NCBI RefSeq assembly: GCF_003967355.1
Contig: NZ_BIFH01000017.1
Coordinates: 62,001-126,000, forward strand
Length of the DNA: 64,000 nucleotides
DNA from: Embleya hyalina
GTDB taxonomy: Bacteria; Actinomycetota; Actinomycetes; Streptomycetales; Streptomycetaceae
Direction: 5' to 3'
Shown here: piece by piece, positions 34,087 through 42,496 of the stretch
Layout: the number at the start of each line of letters is the position of its first letter
Position numbering within the stretch: the first letter of the stretch is position 1
Program-made: the position numbers and the translations under genes
The notes under the pieces: generated by a model
Seen by the model: the letters and a program-made list of their open reading frames with translations, nothing else
Told to the model about the DNA's origin: nothing
Database searches by the model: none

Positions 34087-34934
34087 CAGAGCTGAGCACC
34101 CTCGGCGAAGTCGGTCGTCCGGGAAAGCGTCTCCCACGCGCGGATGTCCTCGTCCACGGCCGAGCGGGCGGCGGTGACCAGGCGCAACGCGTCCGAGCCC
34201 AGGACGAGGTGGGCCGGCGGCCGGTCGACCGAGGCGATGTGGACGACGGCGTCCCCGGCCCGGGCCGGGTCGCCCAGCTGGTTCCCGCTCGCCTTCCGCC
34301 GCGCCTCCCGGATGGGCTCGAACAGCTCGTCGTAGTCGTCGACGGTCCGTTCGGCCCGGGTCATGGACCGGCCGGCCCAGTCGGTACGGAAGGAGCCCGG
34401 CTCGATCGCCGTCACGTGGATCCCGAACTGCGCCACTTCCTTGCCCAGCGCTTCGAGGATGCCTTCGAGGGCGAACTTGCTGCCGCAGTAGGCGGACATA
34501 CCGGGCACGGCCATGAGCCCGCCCATGGAGGTGACGGCCATCAGACGACCCCGACGGCGCCGACGCATATGCGGCAGCGCGGCCTGCAGGGTGGCCATCG
34601 CCCCGAACACGTTGACCTCGAACTGCCGCCGCACCTCGTCCAGCGGAGTCTCCTCGAAGGTCCCCTCCAGACCGTAGCCGGCGTTGGCGACGACGACGTC
34701 CAGGGGCCCGACGCCGCGCTCCACCTCGTCGATCACCCGGGAAACCGCCCGATCGTCGGTCACCTCCAGGAGGCGACCGTGAGCACGACCGGGTTCGAGC
34801 GCTTCGAAGCCCTGCCGGTCCCCCTCGGAGCGCACCGTGCCGACAACGGTGTGACCGGCCCCCAGGGCGGCCTCCGCGATCGCCCGCCCAAGCCCCGATC
34901 CGACACCGGTGACAAGCCAAGTCCGCTTCTGCAC
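34086..34934 (-). CDS. Short-chain dehydrogenase/reductase (SDR)
   Basis: 282 residues from GTG 34934 with AGGAGG upstream. Cofactor motif TGVGSGLG (start of chain), NAG in VVANAGYG, catalytic Ser in VTSMGG and Tyr-Lys in YCGSKFALEG are all present. It is a classical SDR of the kind that acts on ketones, alcohols or sugars; the substrate is not predictable. First gene of a two-gene unit with a TetR regulator, and divergent from the cassette at 35389. Confidence 0.9.
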   Translation of the reverse strand: MQKRTWLVTGVGSGLGRAIAEAALGAGHTVVGTVRSEGDRQGFEALEPGRAHGRLLEVTDDRAVSRVIDEVERGVGPLDVVVANAGYGLEGTFEETPLDEVRRQFEVNVFGAMATLQAALPHMRRRRRGRLMAVTSMGGLMAVPGMSAYCGSKFALEGILEALGKEVAQFGIHVTAIEPGSFRTDWAGRSMTRAERTVDDYDELFEPIREARRKASGNQLGDPARAGDAVVHIASVDRPPAHLVLGSDALRLVTAARSAVDEDIRAWETLSRTTDFAEGAQL

Positions 34935-35388
34935 GACCCCTCCTGAACACGTCCGCTTCGGGAGCCGAGCGACTCCCCGGACACAAAGTCTACACAGCGT
35001 CGATTTTTCTCCGCGTGGTGCAGATTTTGGCCGGACCGGTCGGGACCCCCTCGGGTGCGGCGTCGAGGGCGGCGCCGCGCGAGGGCCCGATCGGGGCCGG
35101 AGGACGGCCCGGCGATCGGCGGGCTTTGCCACGCGTTTCGCGGAACCCGTGATTCCGCACAATGTGTCGACCCGCCGACGACCGCTTATCGGAATTGGTG
35201 ATTCCAGGACTCCTCGGCATTGCTCCGCCACTACCCCGGTTCGGGTTGTGCAGTTCACCGGTCGATCCATAACCTGTTTCGCGCCCCTCCGCCCGACGGC
35301 GCCGTCGAACACTCGACCGACATACCTTCCGTGCGAATTGTCGGATTTACCCGACAATCCCGCAAAAGGCCCGTAGGAGAACACCGGA
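34935..35388. other. Divergent promoter region between SDR and accessory cassette
   Basis: 454 bp without a convincing gene. It is less GC-rich than the surroundings in its right half (35150-35388). On the minus strand TAGACT near 34990 could be a -10 for the SDR-TetR unit. The right end carries the inverted repeat at 35337-35358 and a ribosome binding site before 35389. Confidence 0.6.
35337..35358 (+). promoter_or_regulatory. Perfect 8-bp inverted repeat upstream of the hydrolase cassette
   Basis: ATTGTCGG-ATTTAC-CCGACAAT lies 30 bp before the first ATG of the cassette and just before its ribosome site. It could be an operator or a leader hairpin. Confidence 0.5.
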
Positions 35389-35823
35389 ATGTCCGAGCAG
35401 GAAATCGCCGACACGGCCATAAATCGAGTCCTGTCGCCGGAGTATTTTCGCACCGATCCGACGAGCGGCGCCCCGAAGAGCAGCATCATCCCGCCGGCGG
35501 AGCCCTCCCATGCCACCTTGGCGGCGCCCTCGGATTCCTCCTTCCGGGTCAAAATCGAAGAGCTGGCCCCGGCCGCCGCCAAGGCGGTCTCGGTGGCCGT
35601 GGAACTGAGAAGTCTGGGCGCCGACATAAACCACGGCCCTCCGGCCGGAACACCGGGGTTCACGACCGGTTTCCAGCTGGGCGAGCTGAGCCGAGAGTGG
35701 GGTGGTGCGATCGCCCATCTCGCCGACCGGGCGCAGGCGGGGGCCGACCGGATCTACCGCACGCGAACCAAGTACGCCCAGACCGAGACGAACGTCGCCA
35801 CCGACTTCACGACGGGGTCGTGA
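35389..35823 (+). CDS. Hypothetical protein of the hydrolase cassette
   Basis: 144 residues from ATG 35389 (AGGAGA 8-14 nt upstream). I do not recognise a family with confidence. The C-terminal ~65 residues (FTTGFQLGELSREWGGAIAH, AGADRIYRTRTKYAQTE) look helical and recall EspC/WXG100-like small proteins, which often precede a larger effector-type protein. No signal peptide. Its stop is overlapped by the next gene, so it is likely a partner or chaperone of the hydrolase. Confidence 0.65.
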   Translation: MSEQEIADTAINRVLSPEYFRTDPTSGAPKSSIIPPAEPSHATLAAPSDSSFRVKIEELAPAAAKAVSVAVELRSLGADINHGPPAGTPGFTTGFQLGELSREWGGAIAHLADRAQAGADRIYRTRTKYAQTETNVATDFTTGS

Positions 35824-35825
35824 CC

Positions 35826-37511
35826 ATGGTCGGCTTCACCGAGCTCAGGGCCGCGAACTTCGAGAGCTGGCGGGAATCCGCCCGCACCTGGCGGACCACC
35901 GCCGGCAAACTCGCCGAACTGGAGAACACGTTCCGGACCGGGGTCAACGACGGTGTGGAGGCGGCCGGATGGAAGGGGCGGGCGGCCGGAACAGCCGATC
36001 AGGACCTCGAAGTGACGGTTCGACAGATCGCCGTCTCGGCAAGCCAGGCGCAGACCATCGGTATCGCGGCGGAACGTGCGGCATCCGAACTCCCCGCGAT
36101 TCAAACCATGTTCCGCGCGGCCATCCAGGAGGCCGAGACCTCGGGTCTTCGGATCGTGGAAAACCCGGGCGGATACACCGTGCAGGCCGCCGCGCCGGCC
36201 GGAGCGGCCGGCAATCCCACTCCGGCGGACGCGGCAAGGCAGCAGAGCGCCATCGACGGCTTCGTGGCCCGATTCGACGCACTGCTTCGCCAGGCGAGCG
36301 AGGCCGACGCCAAATTCGCCGCGACGCTGGCCACGCTGATGCCGGGCGACGTCGCGGAAACCCGGCTCGACGCGTGGCAGAACAGCGTCGAGGACACCCG
36401 GCGCGTGGCCGGCCTGTACGGCGTGGGCCCGGTCCCGACACTGGATCCCGCCCAGACCGCGAACTGGTGGCGCGGCCTGTCCGACGAACAGCGGGCCCTG
36501 TATCTGGCCGCGTACCCGCGCCGACTCGGCAGCATGGACGGCCTCCCGGCAGCCGTCCGCGACACGGCCAACCGCACCGCCCTGGACCAACGCCTGACCG
36601 AACTCGCACCGGCACTGGCCGGCGGCAAATCCCCCGACCACGACAAACGCGAGTGGGAAAACCTCACGGAGATCAAGAAGCAGTTGGTGGCCGGTTACAC
36701 CCGCCCGCCCGGGAGGGAATTGTTACTGCTGAAGTTCGGTGACAAATTTCTCGACGGACAGGTGATCATGTCCGTCGGCGATCCGGACAAGGCGAAGCAC
36801 GTCGCTGTGCTGGTCCCCGGGACCGGCACCACGGTGGCCGGCAACCTCGAGGGCGGGATCACCCGGGCGGACCGGATCCGGGATACCGCGGTGGGTTTGA
36901 CGGACGGGAAAAGCGGGGTGGCGTCGGTCTTCTGGCTCGACTACGACGCACCGGAGAAAAAGGGGATCGGCAGCATGGCCGGATGGGCGCGATCCGAAGA
37001 AGGGGCTCCACGGTTGGACTCCTTCGTCGGTGGCGTCCGCGCCCAGGGCAACGATCATCACATCACGGTCATCGGCCACAGTTACGGAACCGCACTCGTC
37101 GGCGACGCGGCAAAGACCGGTGGACTGGCAGCCGACGACATCGTGGCCCTGGGCAGTCCCGGAATGCACGTCAAGCGCGCGGAGGACCTGAAAATCGACC
37201 CGGGCCACGTGTGGGCGGACCGCTCACCGGCAAAGCTCGACGAAGACCAGGCCGTCGTCGACCTGGGAAGCGCAAAACACGGCACCGACAAGGAACCGAG
37301 CATATTCGGCATAGTCGCCGACGCTTTCGTCGGCAGCGACGACCGAGTCAGTCCGACGGACGAGGCTTTCGGCGGGAAACGCCTGAAAGGCGATGCCGAC
37401 GGCCACAGCGGATACTGGGACACCGGCGGCGAGAGTCTCCTCAACCAGGGCAAGATCGTGGCGGGTATGTACAACGATCCGAATCCGCTGAACCGACCGC
37501 ACGTCAAGTAG
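35826..37511 (+). CDS. Alpha/beta hydrolase (DUF1023 type) with helical N terminus
   Basis: 561 residues from ATG 35826; GTG 35820, overlapping the preceding stop as GTGA, is an alternative. The N-terminal ~300 residues are helical and resemble ESX/WXG-type partner regions (FESWRESARTWRTTAGKLAEL, AAGWKGRAA). The C-terminal domain has the serine hydrolase elbow VIGHSYGTAL (Ser near residue 419), after VLVPGTGTTV and a VFWLDYDAP strand, and a late GHSGYW His. The gene contains a TTA codon at 36723-36725 and ATA codons, which are rare in this genome type. This suggests bldA-dependent translation and possibly acquired DNA. Substrate unknown. Confidence 0.82.
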   Translation: MVGFTELRAANFESWRESARTWRTTAGKLAELENTFRTGVNDGVEAAGWKGRAAGTADQDLEVTVRQIAVSASQAQTIGIAAERAASELPAIQTMFRAAIQEAETSGLRIVENPGGYTVQAAAPAGAAGNPTPADAARQQSAIDGFVARFDALLRQASEADAKFAATLATLMPGDVAETRLDAWQNSVEDTRRVAGLYGVGPVPTLDPAQTANWWRGLSDEQRALYLAAYPRRLGSMDGLPAAVRDTANRTALDQRLTELAPALAGGKSPDHDKREWENLTEIKKQLVAGYTRPPGRELLLLKFGDKFLDGQVIMSVGDPDKAKHVAVLVPGTGTTVAGNLEGGITRADRIRDTAVGLTDGKSGVASVFWLDYDAPEKKGIGSMAGWARSEEGAPRLDSFVGGVRAQGNDHHITVIGHSYGTALVGDAAKTGGLAADDIVALGSPGMHVKRAEDLKIDPGHVWADRSPAKLDEDQAVVDLGSAKHGTDKEPSIFGIVADAFVGSDDRVSPTDEAFGGKRLKGDADGHSGYWDTGGESLLNQGKIVAGMYNDPNPLNRPHVK

Positions 37512-37521
37512 GGCGCACATC

Positions 37522-38091
37522 GTGATCGAACGCCGCCTGTCCGGTATATTCGCGGCTCTGTCCGCGGTGTTGGTATTGAGTCTGGCTTCGGGATGTGGAG
37601 ATTCCGTGAAAAAGCAGGAGGTCAAGACCCCCGAAATGTCCGAGGATCAGGCCAGAGCCACCGCAGAGGAATACACGCGGCTGGTCATCGCGGGCATCAA
37701 GGCCCCCGCTGTCGATCGTGCGCCATCGTTCAACGTATCCCCGTGCGGAGAGGTGATGAGCGGGAAGGATTCCGTCGAAAAGACCTTCACCGCGCTGCGG
37801 ATCCAAAACGTCACGGTGCCGTCACGGCAGCAGGAGTCGGTATTCCGGCAGGCCCGCACCACCATCGAAGGAATGGGATTCCGGATCCGGAAATTCGAGA
37901 CGGCGACAGCCGCGGGAAAAGGTGCGGGCAACTTGACGGCGATGAAGCCCGCGGACGGATTCTCGATCATCTTGCAGACGACGGCATCGGCGGAGGAAGT
38001 GATGATCATGGTTTCCAGTCCGTGCCTGGAGCGGCCGAAGGCATCGGGGGGCGGCAGCCATCCGGAGCCGCCCGCCGGTCGAACCTCGTAG
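37522..38091 (+). CDS. Putative lipoprotein
   Basis: 189 residues from GTG 37522. A basic start, a hydrophobic core and the lipobox LASGC (Cys25) predict a membrane-anchored lipoprotein. The mature part is helical then beta-like, with two cysteines (SPCGEVM and SSPCLER) that could pair outside the cell. No family recognised. It follows the hydrolase by 10 bp, so the cassette joins a small helical protein, a hydrolase and a surface lipoprotein. Confidence 0.78.
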   Translation: MIERRLSGIFAALSAVLVLSLASGCGDSVKKQEVKTPEMSEDQARATAEEYTRLVIAGIKAPAVDRAPSFNVSPCGEVMSGKDSVEKTFTALRIQNVTVPSRQQESVFRQARTTIEGMGFRIRKFETATAAGKGAGNLTAMKPADGFSIILQTTASAEEVMIMVSSPCLERPKASGGGSHPEPPAGRTS

Positions 38092-38133
38092 GCGTGGCGC
38101 GCCGGCGGGCGAGGCCCCGGGCCCCGACCTCCG

Positions 38134-38793
38134 TCAGAACAACTTCAGCTTGTCGTCCTCGGTGCCCCGCAGCGCGTTGTAGTCCAGCGTCACGCACGTG
38201 ATGCCCCGGTCGACCGCCAGGACCCTCGCCTGGGGCTTGATCTCCTGGGCCGCGAAGACGCCCTTGACCGGGGCGATCAGCGTGTCCCGGTTGAGGAGTT
38301 CGAGGTAGCGGGTGAGTTGTTCGACGCCGTCGATCTCGCCCCGGCGCTTGATCTCCACCGCCACCGTGGTGCCGTCCGCGTCCCGGCACAGGATGTCCAC
38401 CGGGCCGATCGGGGTGGGGTATTCGCGGCGGATCAGCGTCCAGCCCGCGCCGAGCGCGTCGAGGCGGTCGGCCAGCAGTTCCTGGAGGTGCGCCTCGACG
38501 CCGTCCTTGACCAGGCCGGGGTCGACACCCAACTCGTGCGAGGTGTCGTGGAGGACTTCCTCGATCGTGATGATCAGCTTCTCGCCGCCCTTGTTGATCA
38601 CCGTCCACACGCCGTCCCCCTCCTTGAGGGTGCACGGCGGACTCATCCAGTTCAGCGGCTTGTACGCGCGGTCGTCGGCGTGAATGGACACGCTCCCGTC
38701 CGACTTGACCAGAATGAGCCGGGGGGCGGACGGCAGGTGGGCGGTGAGTCGCCCGACGTAGTCCACGGAGCAACGGGCGATGACGAGACGCAT
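38134..38793 (-). CDS. nucS: NucS/EndoMS mismatch endonuclease
   Basis: 219 residues. The C-terminal RecB-like nuclease core shows GPVDILCRD and [24 protein letters not shown], giving the Asp, Glu and Lys of the active site. The N-terminal DNA-binding domain is present ([29 protein letters not shown]). The extreme C terminus KLKLF fits a sliding-clamp binding tail. NucS carries out non-canonical mismatch repair in actinobacteria that lack MutS/MutL, cutting both strands at mismatches. Its position near the atp region is conserved in Streptomyces as far as I recall. Confidence 0.95.
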   Translation of the reverse strand: MRLVIARCSVDYVGRLTAHLPSAPRLILVKSDGSVSIHADDRAYKPLNWMSPPCTLKEGDGVWTVINKGGEKLIITIEEVLHDTSHELGVDPGLVKDGVEAHLQELLADRLDALGAGWTLIRREYPTPIGPVDILCRDADGTTVAVEIKRRGEIDGVEQLTRYLELLNRDTLIAPVKGVFAAQEIKPQARVLAVDRGITCVTLDYNALRGTEDDKLKLF

Positions 38794-39256
38794 GCCCCGA
38801 CGCTATCGCCTCCGAAGCACCTCCCCCGGCCATGCCCCCGCTCCGGCCGAAGCCCGTGTGACGCACCTCATGTGCCGACCTTCGACCATGTCGGCCACCA
38901 CGCGTGGTCCACCGCCGCGGACGCGGTGCGCACGATCGAACGGGGAAACGACCGTGCGGGCGGGACGACGCATTGCGCGTGATGGACCCGGGCGGGAGCC
39001 CGGAGGGCGGCCCGACCCGCGTCGGGTGCCGGCGCCCGGCGACCGCCCGCCTCTCGAACGGTGTTCACCTCCGGTTCGCTCTGGAGCTATGCGTAGGCGA
39101 TGACCTACGGTGAGTCCGGAGACGGTGCGGGCCGAGCGGATGCGCGTTCGGGACGTGTCGTGGGCTATGCACGGGTGCCACCAGCCACTGCCACGTACGA
39201 GACACGACCCGAACCGCCGGGCGAACTTGCGTACGTCCCGGCCGGAAGGAGCACCG
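38794..39256. other. Divergent intergenic region upstream of nucS
   Basis: 463 bp without a convincing gene. It contains an inverted repeat CGTAGG-CGATGA-CCTACG at 39092-39109 that may be an operator or hairpin for the plus-strand gene. The other short open frames look like composition shadows. Confidence 0.55.
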
Positions 39257-39649
39257 ATGTCGCTCGATGTGCCTCCGAAGCTGTTGGAGCAGGCCGAACA
39301 GGGTGAGGTCGACGAGGCGGAGTTCGTCGACTGTGTGCGTGACTCGCTGCCCTACGCCTGGAACCTCGTCGCCACCCTGGCGACACAACTGCGGGTGGAT
39401 GGCGGCGCGTTCGCGGACAACCAGGTACCGCCCGCCACCGAGACCGAGCGCGGCCAACTGCTGCGCGCCCTGGCCTCGGACGCGATCCGCGGCTCGATGG
39501 AACGGCACTTCGGGGTCAAACTCGCGTTCCAGAACTGCCACCGGGTCGCGGTCTTCCCGATCGAGGGCCTGGACGCGGACCGGTACGCGAAGTTCACCTC
39601 GATCCGCGGCCAGTTGCTCAACCAGTCACCGACCCTGCGCGACTGCTGA
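39257..39649 (+). CDS. SCO5389-like conserved protein
   Basis: 130 residues from ATG 39257, which has AAGGAG at good spacing; in-frame starts further upstream lack a site. The sequence (MSLDVPPKLLEQAEQGEVDE, RDSLPYAWNLVATLATQL, LNQSPTLRDC) looks like a conserved Streptomyces family found next to nucS. It is probably cytoplasmic and globular with an acidic start. No catalytic motif is visible and the function is unknown. Confidence 0.8.
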   Translation: MSLDVPPKLLEQAEQGEVDEAEFVDCVRDSLPYAWNLVATLATQLRVDGGAFADNQVPPATETERGQLLRALASDAIRGSMERHFGVKLAFQNCHRVAVFPIEGLDADRYAKFTSIRGQLLNQSPTLRDC

Positions 39650-39799
39650 TCCCGCATCGACACCCTTCGCCGGCGCGGGCGGGCCCCACGGCGCGCCCGC
39701 GCCGGCGCATTCCCACCCGGCGCCCGAGCCCACGAACCGGCCGCCGCCGGCACCGCACCCGTCGGCCACCCCTCCCTCTCCCCCGCGAGGAGTCGTCCC

Positions 39800-41341
39800 A
39801 TGGGCATCACCCTGCCGCTGCACCGCTGGGCCCAGCAAACCCCCGACCGTGAAGCCGTCGTCGACGGCGCCGGGTGGACCACGTTCCGCGACCTCCGCGA
39901 GCGGGTGGCCAGGCTCGCGGGCGCGCTGCGCGGCCTCGGCGTCCGCCCCGACGACCGGGTCGCCGTCCTCGCCCTGAACTCCGCCCGCTACCTGGAGTGC
40001 CTGAGCGCCGTCCCCTGGGCCGGCGGCGTACTGAACCCGGTCAACATCCGTTGGAGCCCGGCCGAGATCGCCTTCTCCCTCGACGACTCGCGGACCGGCG
40101 TGCTGATCGTCGACGACACCTTCGCCGCCCTGGTCCCCGCGCTGCGCGCGGCCTCGTCGAGTCTGCGCGTGGTGGTGCACATGGGCGATCCGCCGGCCGA
40201 TTCCGACATGCACGGCTACGAGGATCTGATCGCCGCGACCGCCCCGATCCCCGACGCGCACCGGGGCGGCGACGATCTGGCGGGCGTGTTCTACACCGGC
40301 GGCACCACCGGCTTCCCCAAGGGCGTGATGCTCTCCCACGACAACCTGCTCGCCTCCGCCATGGGCGGCCTGGTCGCCACCGCCGCCTATCGGATCACCC
40401 CGAACGCCCGCGTGCTGCACGCCGCCCCGCTGTTCCACATCGCCGGGTTCGGGGTGTCGCTGATGACCTCGATCGTCGGCATCCCCCAGGTGGTACTGCC
40501 GGCCTTCGACGCCGACCGGGCCGCCGCGATCATCGCGCGGGAGCGGATCACCGAGGTCTTCCTCGCCCCGACCATGCTCCGGATGATGCTGGACCACCCG
40601 AAGTTCGCCGACCACGATCTGTCCTCACTGCGCATGTTGACCTACGGCGCCTCGCCGATCACCAGCGCGCTCCTGGACCGGGTCCTGGCCGCCCTGCCGG
40701 GCGTCGCCCTGGTGCAGGCGTACGGGCAGACCGAACTCTCGCCGCTGGCGACCCTGTTGCTGCCCGAGGACCACCTGGACGGCAACCCGGCGAAGCTGCG
40801 CTCGGCGGGCCGCCCCTGCCTGCACGCCGACGTACGCGTGGTCGGACCGGACGGGAACGAACTGCCGCGCGGCGACGTCGGCGAGATCGTCGCGCGCGGG
40901 AACCACGTGATGACGGGCTACTGGAACCGGCCCGAGGAGAACGAACAGGCCCTGCGCGACGGGTGGATGCACACCGGCGACCTCGGCTTCATGGACGCCG
41001 ACGGCTACCTCACCGTGGTCGACCGGCTCAAGGACATGATCGTCACCGGCGCGGAGAACGTGTACAGCGCCGAGGTGGAGAATGCCATCAACGCCCATCC
41101 GGACGTGGCCTGTTGCGCGGTGATCGCACTGCCCGACCCCCGGTGGGGCGAGCGGGTGCACGCCGTCGTGGTGCCGCACCCGAACCACGAACTGACCGCC
41201 GAGCGGCTCCGGGCCCACGTCAAGACGCTGATCGCCGGGTACAAGGCGCCCAGAAGCGTCGAGTTCGTCGACGCGCTCCCCCTGACGGCGGCCGGCAAGG
41301 TCCGCAAATCCGTGCTGCGCGAAAGAACCGGCCGGTGGTGA
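39800..41341 (+). CDS. Acyl-CoA synthetase (AMP-dependent ligase)
   Basis: 513 residues. Adenylation motifs are in order: YTGGTTGFPKGVMLSH (P-loop), AYGQTELSP, MHTGDLGFMDADGYLTVVDRLKD and the catalytic Lys in PLTAAGKVRK near the C terminus. It activates a fatty or short-chain carboxylic acid to acyl-CoA through an acyl-AMP. Length and motifs suggest a medium/long-chain enzyme but the substrate is open. It starts 150 bp after the SCO5389-like gene and is probably separate. Confidence 0.92.
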   Translation: MGITLPLHRWAQQTPDREAVVDGAGWTTFRDLRERVARLAGALRGLGVRPDDRVAVLALNSARYLECLSAVPWAGGVLNPVNIRWSPAEIAFSLDDSRTGVLIVDDTFAALVPALRAASSSLRVVVHMGDPPADSDMHGYEDLIAATAPIPDAHRGGDDLAGVFYTGGTTGFPKGVMLSHDNLLASAMGGLVATAAYRITPNARVLHAAPLFHIAGFGVSLMTSIVGIPQVVLPAFDADRAAAIIARERITEVFLAPTMLRMMLDHPKFADHDLSSLRMLTYGASPITSALLDRVLAALPGVALVQAYGQTELSPLATLLLPEDHLDGNPAKLRSAGRPCLHADVRVVGPDGNELPRGDVGEIVARGNHVMTGYWNRPEENEQALRDGWMHTGDLGFMDADGYLTVVDRLKDMIVTGAENVYSAEVENAINAHPDVACCAVIALPDPRWGERVHAVVVPHPNHELTAERLRAHVKTLIAGYKAPRSVEFVDALPLTAAGKVRKSVLRERTGRW

Positions 41342-41668
41342 ATCCGACCGGGAGGACCTTCGCGCCGCCGGACCCGGCCGCGGGCGAGGAGTCGGCGCAC
41401 CATCCGACCCACGACGCCGAGCACGTACGCGAGGCGGCGGCCCGCGCCCGGGTCGGCGACGCGTGACGGGCCGGCACCTCGACGAGGGATCGCCGCCGGC
41501 GCGACGGCCGTGATCGGCGGAGTCGGCGCGATCGGGCCGGCCGACGACACGGGTCGCGGCCCGGGCGCCTCGGTGTTCGCCATCCCCGGGCGGCTCGGCC
41601 CGGGGATCACCCCGACCTCTCGAACGCGCTCTCGACAAACCTTCGCCCAACCGGCACGATCGCGCGTT
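41342..41668. other. Intergenic region after the acyl-CoA synthetase gene
   Basis: 327 bp of very GC-rich sequence in which I see no gene, terminator or motif worth naming. Confidence 0.5.
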
Positions 41669-42112
41669 ATGACGTTCACCCGGGGGATCGTGACGTACGC
41701 GGCCATCACGACCTTGTTCGCCGAAGCGGTGGCCGCGGTCCTCGGCTGCGGCGTGGTTGCGCCGATCCTGGTCCTGAAGACCCTGGACGACCGCGGCACC
41801 GACAACCGCGCGCTGGTCGGCGCGGTCGGCATCGGCTTCTTCGCGCTGCTCGGCCTGGTCGTCGCCATCTGGTCGGTCTGGGCCGCGCTCAACCTGCGCG
41901 ACCGACTGCGTACCGGAGCCCGCTCCCGGGCCGGCCTGATCGGCTCGGCCGGCCTGCACGTGGCCGTCTCCGCCGCCGCGCTGCTCGTTCCGCTCGTCCT
42001 CGCGGTGACCGTGCCCGCGCTCGCCCTCCTGGGCACCGCCACCGCCGCCACCCGCCCCGCGCGGAGCGCCCGGATGCCCGCCGTCGACGAGGCCGCTACC
42101 GCCGCCGGGTGA
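41669..42112 (+). CDS. Small integral membrane protein
   Basis: 147 residues from ATG 41669. Three or four hydrophobic segments (GIVTYAAITTLFAEAVAAVLGCG, ALVGAVGIGFFALLGLVVAIWSVWAAL, GLHVAVSAAALLVPLVLAVTVPALALLG) suggest a compact membrane protein with a short basic tail. No family recognised. Its 3' end overlaps the 3' end of the convergent gene by 17 bp. Confidence 0.65.
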   Translation: MTFTRGIVTYAAITTLFAEAVAAVLGCGVVAPILVLKTLDDRGTDNRALVGAVGIGFFALLGLVVAIWSVWAALNLRDRLRTGARSRAGLIGSAGLHVAVSAAALLVPLVLAVTVPALALLGTATAATRPARSARMPAVDEAATAAG

Positions 42113-42395
42113 TCCGCCGCTGCCCCCGGCTGTTCCAGCACGGCCGGTGCCAGTGCCGACGCTCCTCGACCCGCCCGTCGGCCGACCACGCCACCACGTG
42201 CGGCACGCCCGGCGCGATCTCGTGGTCGCACCCCGGGCACCGATAGGTCTTGGTCGCCGCCTGACCGCTGATCGGGCGCACCAGCCACTCCCCGTCGGCC
42301 CCCGACTCGCGCTCCTCGAAGCCGAGGCCGGGATCGCGGGGCTCGCCCCGGTCGACGGACCGGGAGCGGCTGGTTGGCTTGTTACGACGCGGCAC
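42096..42395 (-). CDS. Small Cys-rich, probably zinc-binding protein
   Basis: 99 residues from GTG 42395. The core TYRCPGCDHEIAPGVPHVVAW followed by RRHWHRPCW gives a CxxC and a HxxC pair, a likely zinc knuckle, with basic ends. Similar proteins in Streptomyces are annotated as ATP/GTP-binding without evidence I can see. An alternative ATG at 42425 lies inside the terminator hairpin of the upstream gene. If GTG 42395 is right, the mRNA may be leaderless or start within the terminator. Confidence 0.7.
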   Translation of the reverse strand: MPRRNKPTSRSRSVDRGEPRDPGLGFEERESGADGEWLVRPISGQAATKTYRCPGCDHEIAPGVPHVVAWSADGRVEERRHWHRPCWNSRGQRRITRRR

Positions 42396-42397
42396 AC

Positions 42398-42437
42398 AAA
42401 AAGGGTACGGGTGCACGCGCCGCATGCGCCCGTACCC
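42398..42437 (-). terminator. Intrinsic terminator of the tandem hydroxyacyl-CoA dehydrogenase gene
   Basis: On the minus strand GGGTACGGG (42429-42437) pairs with CCCGTACCC (42403-42411), the stem continues with GC pairs and a wobble, and TTTTT follows (42398-42402). It lies 60 bp past the stop at 42497. Confidence 0.9.
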
Positions 42438-42496
42438 CTCTCGTACTACTTACCTCCACCCGGCGCGGTACGACCGCCCGCCCGTCCGGCGACCGC

